From assembly GCA_014859215.1 (NCBI GenBank), contig JACUUS010000070.1, positions 1 to 10,682 of the forward strand: a stretch of DNA of 10,682 nt, read 5' to 3'. A program made the position numbers and the translations under genes. Numbering within the stretch: the stretch's first letter is position 1; each line of letters opens with the position of its first letter. A model generated the notes under the pieces. The model had not been told where the DNA came from and made no database searches. It worked only from the letters and a program-made list of their open reading frames with translations. This stretch comes from Dehalococcoidia bacterium (GTDB lineage Bacteria > Chloroflexota > Dehalococcoidia > SZUA-161). This document shows, in pieces, positions 5,292 through 10,682 of this stretch.

Positions 5292-7685
5292 ATGCGAATT
5301 TCACTCAAATGGCTTAAGGACTACATCGATCTTACCCTGCCGGTCGCCGAGCTGGCCGGGAAACTCACTATGTCCGGAAACGAAGTCGGTAGCATAGAAA
5401 AGATCGGCGGGGACTGGGACAATGTCTTGATCGGCCGCGTAACGGCCCTGGAGAAGCATCCAAATGCGGACAGGCTTCTCCTGGCGACTGTGGATCTCGG
5501 GGCAGAAAGTCTCACAGTGGTGACCGGCGCGCCCAACCTGCGGGAGGGTCAGAAGGTGCCCTTCGCCAAAGTGGGCGCCGAGTTGATCGACGGGTATACA
5601 GGCAAGAGATCCAGGCTGAAGCCGGTCAAGATACGAGGCGTATCCTCTGCGGGCATGGTCTGCTCTGAAAAAGAGCTGGGGCTCTCCGACCAGCATGAGG
5701 GGATCATGGTCCTGCCGGAAGATGCGCCGGTGGGTCGGCCTCTTTCGGAATACCTGGGGGACTCCGTACTTGATATCAAGACTACGCCCAACCGGTCCGA
5801 CTGTCTTTCAGTCATTGGAATCAGCCGTGAGGTTGCCGCCCTCACCGGGCGGACGCCGAGAGCCCCGGAGATAAGCTATAGAGAAGGCGACGAGCCTGCG
5901 GGCAAACATATCTCGGTGGAAATTCACGATCCCGCATTCTGTTCAAGGTACTGCGCCAGCCTGGTTACCGGTGTGAAGATAGGGCCTTCCCCGTACTGGA
6001 TGCAGGAAAGGCTGCTCGCGAGCGGGATGCGCCCGATCAGCAATATCGTTGATATCACGAACTATGTCATGCTGGAATATGGCCAACCCCTGCATGCCTT
6101 TGACTACAAAGAGATCAAGGGCAAGAAGATAGTAGTGCGCCTGGCAAGAGAGGGCGAGTCGCTGTACACCCTTGACGGGGTGAAGCGCGACCTGGAGCCC
6201 GACATGCTCGTCATTGCTGACGAGAAAGACCCCGTGGCGCTGGCAGGCGTCATGGGAGGTGCGGAAACGGAAGTCATCGACACCACCATGTCGATCCTGC
6301 TCGAGTCAGCGAACTTCAATGGAGCAAGCATCCGGCGGACTTCCACCAGACTGAACTTGCGCAGCGAGGCCTCTTCGAGGTTCGAGAAGGGTCTGAGCCC
6401 CGAGCTTGCGCCAATCGCTCTGCGCCGGGCTACACAGCTCCTTGTCGAGCTTTCCGGCGGGCAGGCAGCGAGAGGCATCGTGGACGTCTATCCGGGGCGG
6501 AAAGAGACCGGACCTCTACTTCTACCCGGTGAGCGCGTCAGCCGGATACTCGGACTTGATCTGAGTGCCGACCAGGTCCAGCATGTATTCTCTTCGCTGG
6601 GCTTTGAAAGCAGGCGTGCCGGAGACAACGACTTGCTGGTCACTGTGCCCTACTGGAGGACGGACATCCGCATCGCGGATGATCTCGTTGAGGAAATAGC
6701 GCGCATACGCGGGTACGACGAGATACCGACCACGATGCTGCGCGGAGCCGTCCCTGAACGCGTATCCTGGCCTATGCTTGACCTCAAGGGCAGGGTGCGC
6801 GATTTGATGGCAGCCTCCGGCCTGTACGAGATCATCACCTACTCACTTGTCAGCAAAGCAGTTCTCGAGAAAGTAAGCAGGCATGACGCGTCGATGCGGG
6901 TCGCTAATCCGATGAGCCAGGAACAGGAATACCTGCGGACCAGTCTCCGGCCGGGACTCCTGGGAACACTTGCCTCCAACCAGCGGCATGACTCGACCAG
7001 CCTCAGGTTTTTCGAGCTTGGACGAATCTACGTGCCCCGCGATAGAGACCTTCCCGACGAACGCGAAATGCTGGCGGCGGTCCTGGCCGGGCCGCGTCAC
7101 AGCCAGTCCTCCTGGGTCTCAGCGAGCGAGAACATGGACTTCTTCGATGCTAAGGGGGTCCTGGAAACAATTTTTGACCGGCTTCGCATCAGGGCCGCGT
7201 TTGAGCCCGGTGAAGATAGCATCCTGTTGCCGGGCCGGACAGCCGCAATCAGCGCCGGAGGCGATAACATTGGAGTTATTGGCGAACTCCACCCGAAGAC
7301 AGCCGCCCTTTTTGACATCTCGGTTCAGCCGGTTATCCTTTTTGAACTGGATATGCAGAGACTTCTGCCCCTCACCGGGCAAACCGCGAAATACCAGCCT
7401 GTTCCCAGATTTCCGGCTATAAGCCGCGACCTCGCGCTGGTCGTGGACGCCGGCGTTGCCGCCGGCAAGGTGCAGGAGGCCATCGCCACCTTCCCGCTTG
7501 TGAGTGAAGTGCGGCTTTTCGATATCTACAGTGGGGACCAGGTCCCCGCCGGCAAGAAATCTCTCGCCTTCTCGATCCGTTATCAATCACTCGAACGTAC
7601 ACTGACCGACGCTGAAGTAGACAACACCCAGAAGCGTATTGTAGAGCGAGCCCGCAGCGAGTTCAGTGCGACCTTGAGGGGCTGA
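5292..7685 (+). CDS. pheT: Phenylalanyl-tRNA synthetase beta subunit
   Basis: Partner of PheS; binds tRNA and edits misacylated Tyr-tRNA-Phe. The 797 residues are full length for the bacterial type. Domain order: N-terminal helix (MRISLKWLKDYIDL); OB-fold tRNA-binding domain about 40-150 (HPNADRL, VTGAPN, GVSSAGMVCSEKELGL); linker with TTPNRSDCLS; B3/B4 editing domain about 215-395 (NIVDITNYVMLEYGQPLHAF, ALAGVMGG, RRTSTRLNLRSEASSRFEKG); B5 domain about 405-480 with the acidic RTDIRIADDLVEEIAR helix; catalytic-like core; and a C-terminal FDX-ACB anticodon-binding domain at 701-797 starting YQPVPRFPAISRDLALVV. The ATG is 1 nt past the pheS stop and lacks a good Shine-Dalgarno, so translation is probably coupled to pheS. 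Confidence 0.97.
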   Translation: MRISLKWLKDYIDLTLPVAELAGKLTMSGNEVGSIEKIGGDWDNVLIGRVTALEKHPNADRLLLATVDLGAESLTVVTGAPNLREGQKVPFAKVGAELIDGYTGKRSRLKPVKIRGVSSAGMVCSEKELGLSDQHEGIMVLPEDAPVGRPLSEYLGDSVLDIKTTPNRSDCLSVIGISREVAALTGRTPRAPEISYREGDEPAGKHISVEIHDPAFCSRYCASLVTGVKIGPSPYWMQERLLASGMRPISNIVDITNYVMLEYGQPLHAFDYKEIKGKKIVVRLAREGESLYTLDGVKRDLEPDMLVIADEKDPVALAGVMGGAETEVIDTTMSILLESANFNGASIRRTSTRLNLRSEASSRFEKGLSPELAPIALRRATQLLVELSGGQAARGIVDVYPGRKETGPLLLPGERVSRILGLDLSADQVQHVFSSLGFESRRAGDNDLLVTVPYWRTDIRIADDLVEEIARIRGYDEIPTTMLRGAVPERVSWPMLDLKGRVRDLMAASGLYEIITYSLVSKAVLEKVSRHDASMRVANPMSQEQEYLRTSLRPGLLGTLASNQRHDSTSLRFFELGRIYVPRDRDLPDEREMLAAVLAGPRHSQSSWVSASENMDFFDAKGVLETIFDRLRIRAAFEPGEDSILLPGRTAAISAGGDNIGVIGELHPKTAALFDISVQPVILFELDMQRLLPLTGQTAKYQPVPRFPAISRDLALVVDAGVAAGKVQEAIATFPLVSEVRLFDIYSGDQVPAGKKSLAFSIRYQSLERTLTDAEVDNTQKRIVERARSEFSATLRG

Positions 7686-7697
7686 TGAGGCCCCCTC
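7676..7697 (+). terminator. Possible weak terminator hairpin at the pheT stop
   Basis: GAGGGG (7676-7681) can pair with CCCCTC (7692-7697), enclosing the pheT stop codon in a ~10-nt loop. No T run follows, so if it acts at all it would be a weak or factor-dependent terminator. It is the only candidate separating the translation operon from hisA. Confidence 0.3.
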
Positions 7698-7732
7698 TAT
7701 GAGAACCCGCCCTCACGGCAAAGCTACTCCTA

Positions 7733-7762
7733 TTCATGGATGAGGCCGTCCGGTGGTAGAAT
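7733..7762 (+). promoter_or_regulatory. Weak candidate promoter for hisA
   Basis: TAGAAT (7757-7762) is a good -10 element. The matching -35 region (TTCATG at 7733-7738, 18-bp spacing) is poor. The 105-nt gap between pheT and hisA leaves room for a promoter, but read-through from the upstream operon is equally possible. No His-type T-box or leader peptide is visible. Confidence 0.3.
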
Positions 7763-7790
7763 AGTCTTTGTACGAAGGCAGGTCGGCTTG

Positions 7791-8504
7791 ATGGAAGTAA
7801 TACCCGCAATAGACCTCAGGAATGGCAAGTGCGTGCGGCTCTACCAGGGCGACTATAAACAGGAGACCGTGTTTTCTTCTGACCCCGTTTCGACAGCTTT
7901 GAAATGGCAGGCGGCAGGGGCCGGAAGGCTGCACTTGGTCGACCTGGACGGAGCGGCAAGAGGAGCCCCCCACAATCTTGACTCTATCCGTAAGATAACG
8001 GGTGCGGTGAGTATTCCGGTGCAGGCAGGAGGAGGCATAAGAGGCCTCGAGACCGTGAGCAAACTGCTCGAGGTTGGCGTTGAGCGCGCTATTGTGGGCA
8101 CAGTGGTGATTGAAGATTTCAAGCTCCTGCGGGAAGTGTGTCGAACATACGGAGACAAAATCGTCGTCGGAATTGACGCGCGCGACGGTTTGGTCGCCAC
8201 GCGGGGATGGACCGAGCAGTCGAGCGTGGATGCCCTTGACCTCGCCGAGAGAGCGCAGGAGGCCGGCGCAAAACGTATAATCTACACCGATATCAGCCGC
8301 GACGGCACACTAACCGCCCCTGACTTCGCCGGCGTAGCGGCGATGGCGGCCAGAGTCAGGATACCGGTCATAGCCGCGGGCGGCATAAGCAGCATAAGCG
8401 ACCTTGTCAGACTCGCCGGAACCGGCGTGGAAGGCGCGATAGTGGGCCGGGCAATCTATACTGGTAATGTGAAACTTGCTGAGGCCATCGCAGCGGTGAG
8501 ATGA
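7791..8504 (+). CDS. hisA: ProFAR isomerase HisA (phosphoribosylformimino-AICAR-phosphate isomerase)
   Basis: Catalyses the Amadori rearrangement of ProFAR to PRFAR, the fourth step of histidine biosynthesis, in the cytosol. From ATG 7791 the protein is 237 residues, the normal size for this (beta/alpha)8 barrel. Catalytic residues match the family: D8 in EVIPAIDLRNG and D129 in KIVVGIDARDG. Phosphate-binding loops are visible as QAGGGIR (79-84) and AAGGISS (195-201) plus GAIVGRAIY, with YTDISRDGT (165-173) as the usual motif. The frame stays open further upstream, but that part has no family similarity; AGGT at 7780-7783 is a suitable, modest binding site for ATG 7791. The nearby HisA paralogue TrpF/PriA activity cannot be excluded from sequence alone, but the following hisI supports a histidine role. 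Confidence 0.95.
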   Translation: MEVIPAIDLRNGKCVRLYQGDYKQETVFSSDPVSTALKWQAAGAGRLHLVDLDGAARGAPHNLDSIRKITGAVSIPVQAGGGIRGLETVSKLLEVGVERAIVGTVVIEDFKLLREVCRTYGDKIVVGIDARDGLVATRGWTEQSSVDALDLAERAQEAGAKRIIYTDISRDGTLTAPDFAGVAAMAARVRIPVIAAGGISSISDLVRLAGTGVEGAIVGRAIYTGNVKLAEAIAAVR

Positions 8505-8521
8505 CGTGGGAGGATCAAGAG

Positions 8522-8860
8522 ATGAAATACGATGACAATGGTCTTCTGCCGGCCATCGCGCAGGACTTCAGGACAGGCGAGGTGCTAATGGTTGCTTATA
8601 TGAATGAGGAGGCCCTGCAGAAGACTCTTTCCACCGGCGATGCCTGGTTCTACAGCAGGAGCCGGCGGGAGCTGTGGCACAAGGGGGCTACATCCGGCAA
8701 CTTCCTCCGCGTCAAAAGGGTATATGTGGACTGCGATGAAGACACTGTCCTGCTACAGGTGGACCCTGTCGGTCCCGCCTGTCACACCGGAAGCAGGAGC
8801 TGTTTCTTCCGCGACCTGCAGGGTCCCGGAATCGGCAGCGATGGTCCGCTTAAGGGCTGA
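8522..8860 (+). CDS. hisI: Phosphoribosyl-AMP cyclohydrolase (HisI, not fused to HisE)
   Basis: Opens the purine ring of phosphoribosyl-AMP, the third step of histidine biosynthesis. At 112 residues it is the stand-alone cyclohydrolase; no HisE pyrophosphatase domain follows. Family motifs are all present: GEVLMVAYMNEEAL (19-32), SRSRRELWHKGATSGN (45-60), the Mg-binding D70-x-D72-x-D74 with zinc ligand C71, and GPACHTGSRSCF with zinc ligands C87 and C94. I chose ATG 8522 because GGGAGGA (8508-8514) lies 7 nt upstream and the N-terminus then reads MKYDDNGLLPAIAQD, typical of the family. An ATG at 8501 overlaps the hisA stop but lacks a binding site and adds residues that do not fit. The last 108 bp overlap the convergent DUF1385 gene. 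Confidence 0.95.
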   Translation: MKYDDNGLLPAIAQDFRTGEVLMVAYMNEEALQKTLSTGDAWFYSRSRRELWHKGATSGNFLRVKRVYVDCDEDTVLLQVDPVGPACHTGSRSCFFRDLQGPGIGSDGPLKG

Positions 8861-9688
8861 AATAGCCACCTCTATCTGGCTGTCGTCCGGTTCGCGAGTC
8901 GTCATTGCCTGCAGCGTGAGCCCGGGTTTCACAAGCAGACGCACCAGCGAATTTGTCATGTGATTGGCGCTGAAGCGCAGCATCTCGTAGCTCACCGCAC
9001 CGATTGCGGGCAGCAGCGCAAGCCTCTCCAGAATCCGGAGCCACAGGTCAGGTCGCCCGAGGAAAGCCTGAACCACGATAGCCAGCACCAGTACGATCAA
9101 TATGAAAGCCGTACCGCACCTGTAATGGGCAGTTCCGTACTTCCGAACACTGTCCACCACCAGTTCTTCCCCGGCCTCGTAAGCATTAATCGTTTTGTGC
9201 TCCGCCCCATGATAGGCGAAAACTCGCCTGATATCCGGCATGAAGGATATTACCCTCAGGTATACCAGGAATATGACAAGGCGAAGTACACCATCGATAA
9301 CGTTGCTCTGCACATCCGTGACGTATGGGTCCAGGAACCGGACCGCCACGAGTGGCAGAATGAGGAACAGGACGAGAGCGAGAAGAAACCCGATGCCCAC
9401 TACGCCCCACAGCATCTTCGGGGTCACTTCCAGGTCCTCTTCCTCGACCACAACGGAAGCGGAGTACATAAGGCATCTGATCCCCAGGATCAGAGTTTCG
9501 ATGAGCACAAGCGGACCCCGGATAAAAGGGAGATCGCGGACCTTGCCTGTGAAGAGAGAACTCAGGCGTTCCTCGCGCAAGGCGATTTCGCCGTTGGGCC
9601 GGCGCACGGCGACAGCGACATTTGTGCGGCCCCGCATCATCACGCCCTCGATAACTGCCTGTCCGCCATAAAAGAACTTTCGATTCAT
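8753..9688 (-). CDS. DUF1385 / YqhQ-type membrane protein
   Basis: A 311-residue polytopic membrane protein. It begins MNRKFFYGGQAVIEGVMMRG, the signature N-terminus of the DUF1385 (Bacillus YqhQ-like) family. Hydrophobic segments lie near residues 58-80, 92-117, 130-150, 193-211 and perhaps 222-238. A conserved polar segment, YHGAEHKTINAYEAGEE (159-174), and HYRCGTAF (188-195) sit between membrane segments; the His/Glu-rich motif has led to suggestions of metal binding, but function is unknown. The family core ends at about TTREPDDSQIEVAI (263-276); the remaining ~35 residues lie antisense to hisI and show no family motif that I recognise. The start at ATG 9688 is set by family similarity; it has no Shine-Dalgarno and lies 10 nt past a terminator hairpin. 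GTG at 9697 would add only three residues. Location next to rpmE is common for this family. Confidence 0.88.
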   Translation of the reverse strand: MNRKFFYGGQAVIEGVMMRGRTNVAVAVRRPNGEIALREERLSSLFTGKVRDLPFIRGPLVLIETLILGIRCLMYSASVVVEEEDLEVTPKMLWGVVGIGFLLALVLFLILPLVAVRFLDPYVTDVQSNVIDGVLRLVIFLVYLRVISFMPDIRRVFAYHGAEHKTINAYEAGEELVVDSVRKYGTAHYRCGTAFILIVLVLAIVVQAFLGRPDLWLRILERLALLPAIGAVSYEMLRFSANHMTNSLVRLLVKPGLTLQAMTTREPDDSQIEVAISALKRTIAADSGTLQVAEETAPASGVTGGTDRVHL

Positions 9689-9697
9689 TACTTGCAC

Positions 9698-9724
9698 AAA
9701 AGGGGGCGAGGAATCCTCGCCCCC
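9698..9724 (-). terminator. Intrinsic terminator between rpmE and DUF1385
   Basis: On the minus strand, GGGGGCGAGG (9724-9715) and CCTCGCCCCC (9711-9702) form a perfect 10-bp GC-rich stem with a 3-nt ATT loop, followed immediately by TTTT (9701-9698). On the plus strand no T run follows, so it acts on the L21-L27-L31 transcript. The T run is short, so it may terminate only part of the transcripts and allow read-through into DUF1385. Confidence 0.78.
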
Positions 9725-9746
9725 TAGTCTCCGACGGATATCCCGG

Positions 9747-9953
9747 TTACTCCTTGATCTTGAACCGGCGTTTGAAACGTTCAACCTGGCCTGCCGTATC
9801 CACTATCCTGCGTTCTCCCCCGCTGAAGAAGGGATGACACTTGCTGCATATTTCTACCTTCAGCAAAGGCTTTGTTGAACGCGTCTCGAACGTGTTACCA
9901 CAGGCGCAGAGCACCTTGGCCTTCTTGTATTGAGGATGAATCTTCGCTTTCAT
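9747..9953 (-). CDS. rpmE: 50S ribosomal protein L31, zinc-binding type
   Basis: A 68-residue L31 starting MKAKIHPQYKKAKVLCACGN. The CAC and CSKC pairs (C16, C18, C37, C40) are the four-cysteine zinc site of the 'C+' form, distinct from the cysteine-free paralogue made under zinc starvation. FETRSTK, HPFFSG and the basic C-terminus VERFKRRF are typical. L31 bridges the two ribosomal subunits. Its ATG overlaps the rpmA stop in an ATGA arrangement, implying translational coupling. A terminator follows 22 nt after its stop. Confidence 0.96.
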   Translation of the reverse strand: MKAKIHPQYKKAKVLCACGNTFETRSTKPLLKVEICSKCHPFFSGGERRIVDTAGQVERFKRRFKIKE

Positions 9954-10222
9954 TTAACTTCTTGTTCCTGGACTCTGTAAACGCTGACTCTTCTTTTCTC
10001 CCTGGAGACCGGCTCATACTTCACCACTCCGTCGACCAAAGCGAACAGAGTGTGGTCCCGGCCCAGGCCTACATTGTTGCCCTGGCTGATCCGAGTTCCG
10101 CGCTGCCTTACGAGTATGGTTCCGGCAGGGACGAATTGACCATCAGAGCGCTTTAGCCCCAGGCGCTTGGGCTGGCTGTCCCGACCCAGGCGTGTGCTTC
10201 CTCCACCCTTCTTATGCGCCAT
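9950..10222 (-). CDS. rpmA: 50S ribosomal protein L27 without a cleavable N-terminal extension
   Basis: A 90-residue L27 reading MAHKKGGGSTRLGRDSQPKRLGL, with GTILVRQRGTRISQGNNVGLGRD and VKYEP in the expected places. L27 reaches the peptidyl transferase centre through its N-terminus. Firmicutes usually encode an N-terminal extension removed by the Prp protease, with prp between rplU and rpmA; here the mature N-terminus is encoded directly and only 7 nt separate rplU and rpmA. A binding site AAGGAG overlaps the rplU end. The next gene is rpmE rather than the usual obg. Confidence 0.97.
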   Translation of the reverse strand: MAHKKGGGSTRLGRDSQPKRLGLKRSDGQFVPAGTILVRQRGTRISQGNNVGLGRDHTLFALVDGVVKYEPVSREKRRVSVYRVQEQEVK

Positions 10223-10229
10223 CTGCTGG

Positions 10230-10553
10230 TTACTCCTTCCCAGAACCTCTAATTATCTCTTTGATGGCCAGCCTCATGCACGGCTGGCGGTGGCCTTTCT
10301 TGACCCTGTATCTTGTCTTTGGCTTGTACTTGAAAACGATAACCTTGTCTCTCCTGAATTCACCGACTACATCGGCTACAACTCTGGCCCCGTCGATTGT
10401 CGGATTGCCGAGGACTATGTCATCTCCATCGGCAATCAGGTGCACCTTCTCCAACTCGACACTATCCCCCTCAACAGGGAAAATATCCACGTCGATTACC
10501 TGACCCGGTGAGACCTTGAATTGCTTTCCACCTGATTCAATAACAGCGTAAAT
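10230..10553 (-). CDS. rplU: 50S ribosomal protein L21, apparent AUU start
   Basis: L21 binds 23S rRNA near L20. From the ATT codon at 10553 the protein is 107 residues and begins (M)YAVIESGGKQFKV, aligning with the near-universal MYAVI start of L21. The middle has GDxVxLxxV-type spacing (VEGDSVELEKVHLIADGDDIVLG) and the end has the conserved FKYKPKTRYRVKKGHRQPCM. A GTG at 10571 would add six residues (MSWRSA) not expected in the family and would lie only a few bases from the predicted transcript end. GGAGG is placed 6 nt before the ATT. First gene of the rplU-rpmA-rpmE transcript. Confidence 0.95.
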   Translation of the reverse strand: MYAVIESGGKQFKVSPGQVIDVDIFPVEGDSVELEKVHLIADGDDIVLGNPTIDGARVVADVVGEFRRDKVIVFKYKPKTRYRVKKGHRQPCMRLAIKEIIRGSGKE

Positions 10554-10564
10554 CGCGGACCTCC
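10551..10564 (-). promoter_or_regulatory. rplU ribosome binding site with AUU start codon
   Basis: On the minus strand GGAGG occupies 10564-10560, followed by a 6-nt spacer and ATT (10553-10551). The only in-frame canonical start nearby, GTG at 10571-10569, lies upstream of this Shine-Dalgarno, has none of its own, and would need most of its binding site within about 6 nt of the predicted 5' end of the mRNA. Confidence 0.72.
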
Positions 10565-10583
10565 ACGACACAAATTCGTTTAG

Positions 10584-10612
10584 ATTCTACCAACTCCCGT
10601 TCGACCTGTCAA
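10584..10612 (-). promoter_or_regulatory. Strong sigma70/sigmaA-type promoter for rplU-rpmA-rpmE
   Basis: On the minus strand a perfect TTGACA (10612-10607) and TAGAAT (10589-10584) are separated by exactly 17 bp. Transcription should start near 10577, giving a leader of about 24 nt before the AUU codon. There is no room for an L21-leader-type RNA. Confidence 0.85.
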
Positions 10613-10682
10613 GCAAAGCTGTTGGGAGAGCCATCCGCGAAACGACCTTTTCGGGGTTTTGAGATTTCGGATTTGGTCTGAA

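Noticed and set aside
7740..7790. Upstream extension of hisA
   Set aside because: The extra residues have no counterpart in HisA, whose barrel begins at MEVIPAID with catalytic Asp at position 8.
8501..8521. hisI starting at ATG 8501, overlapping the hisA stop
   Set aside because: The ATGA overlap looks like coupling, but ATG 8522 has GGGAGGA 7 nt upstream and gives the typical family N-terminus.
8761..8775. Small hairpin GGACC-CTGTC-GGTCC inside hisI as a bidirectional terminator for the convergent genes
   Set aside because: Only five pairs, no T run on either side, and it encodes the conserved VDPVGP segment of HisI.
8960..9727. A 255-codon plus-strand open frame
   Set aside because: It is the antisense shadow of DUF1385; its composition (many His, Gln and Asp) and lack of any recognisable motif do not resemble a real protein.
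9689..9784. Longer DUF1385 gene starting at 9784
   Set aside because: The extra 32 residues overlap rpmE in another frame and show no family similarity; the family signature starts at YGGQAVIEGVMMRG, just after ATG 9688.
10554..10571. rplU starting at GTG 10571
   Set aside because: The six added residues do not fit L21, no Shine-Dalgarno precedes it, and it lies too close to the predicted transcript end. It remains the main alternative to AUU.
10613..10682. Possible hairpin around CGAAA...TTTCG at the right edge
   Set aside because: Only about five pairs with a long irregular loop; no gene or clear terminator can be supported in these last bases.

Overview
The window is a dense, ordinary-looking bacterial chromosome segment dominated by translation genes. 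Base composition is moderately GC-rich throughout, with no mobile element, CRISPR array, tRNA or rRNA. Protein features point to a Gram-positive-type or Chloroflexota-like lineage. These are a threonyl-tRNA synthetase without the N-terminal TGS domain, a zinc-type L31, an L27 that begins directly at its mature N-terminus (no Prp protease cleavage extension and no prp gene between L21 and L27, unlike typical Firmicutes), and a YqhQ/DUF1385 membrane protein next to rpmE. A Dehalococcoidia-like Chloroflexota or an early-branching actinobacterial lineage is my best guess, held loosely.

Left edge (2-1120, +): the C-terminal three quarters of a fused alpha/beta 3-oxoacid CoA-transferase, whose start lies outside the window. 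A consensus sigma70/sigmaA-type promoter (TTGTCA-17-TATAAT) and an 88-nt structured leader separate it from the next gene.

Translation operon (1263-7685, +): thrS, infC, rpmI, rplT, pheS and pheT, tightly packed with overlaps of 8 nt (infC/rpmI) and 11 nt (rplT/pheS) and a 1-nt gap (pheS/pheT). infC has its own promoter overlapping the thrS stop codon. The group encodes two aminoacyl-tRNA synthetases, initiation factor IF3 and ribosomal proteins L35 and L20.

Histidine pair (7791-8860, +): hisA and hisI, sequential enzymes of histidine biosynthesis, with the hisI ribosome binding site starting just past the hisA stop.

Minus-strand operon (reading from 10612 down to 8753): a strong promoter, then rplU (L21), rpmA (L27), rpmE (L31), an intrinsic terminator, and a DUF1385/YqhQ-type membrane protein. 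The end of DUF1385 runs 108 bp into the convergent hisI, in exact codon-on-codon antisense register.

The most notable observations concern start codons and leaders. infC appears to start with AUA, the kind of non-canonical start classically used for IF3 autoregulation. rplU appears to start with AUU behind a perfectly spaced Shine-Dalgarno, with a promoter placed so that the upstream GTG has no room for a ribosome binding site. thrS and rplT appear to start with UUG. The thrS leader can fold its Shine-Dalgarno into two mutually exclusive helices. I found no wholly new multi-gene system; the value here is in translational control and in the hisI/DUF1385 overlap.
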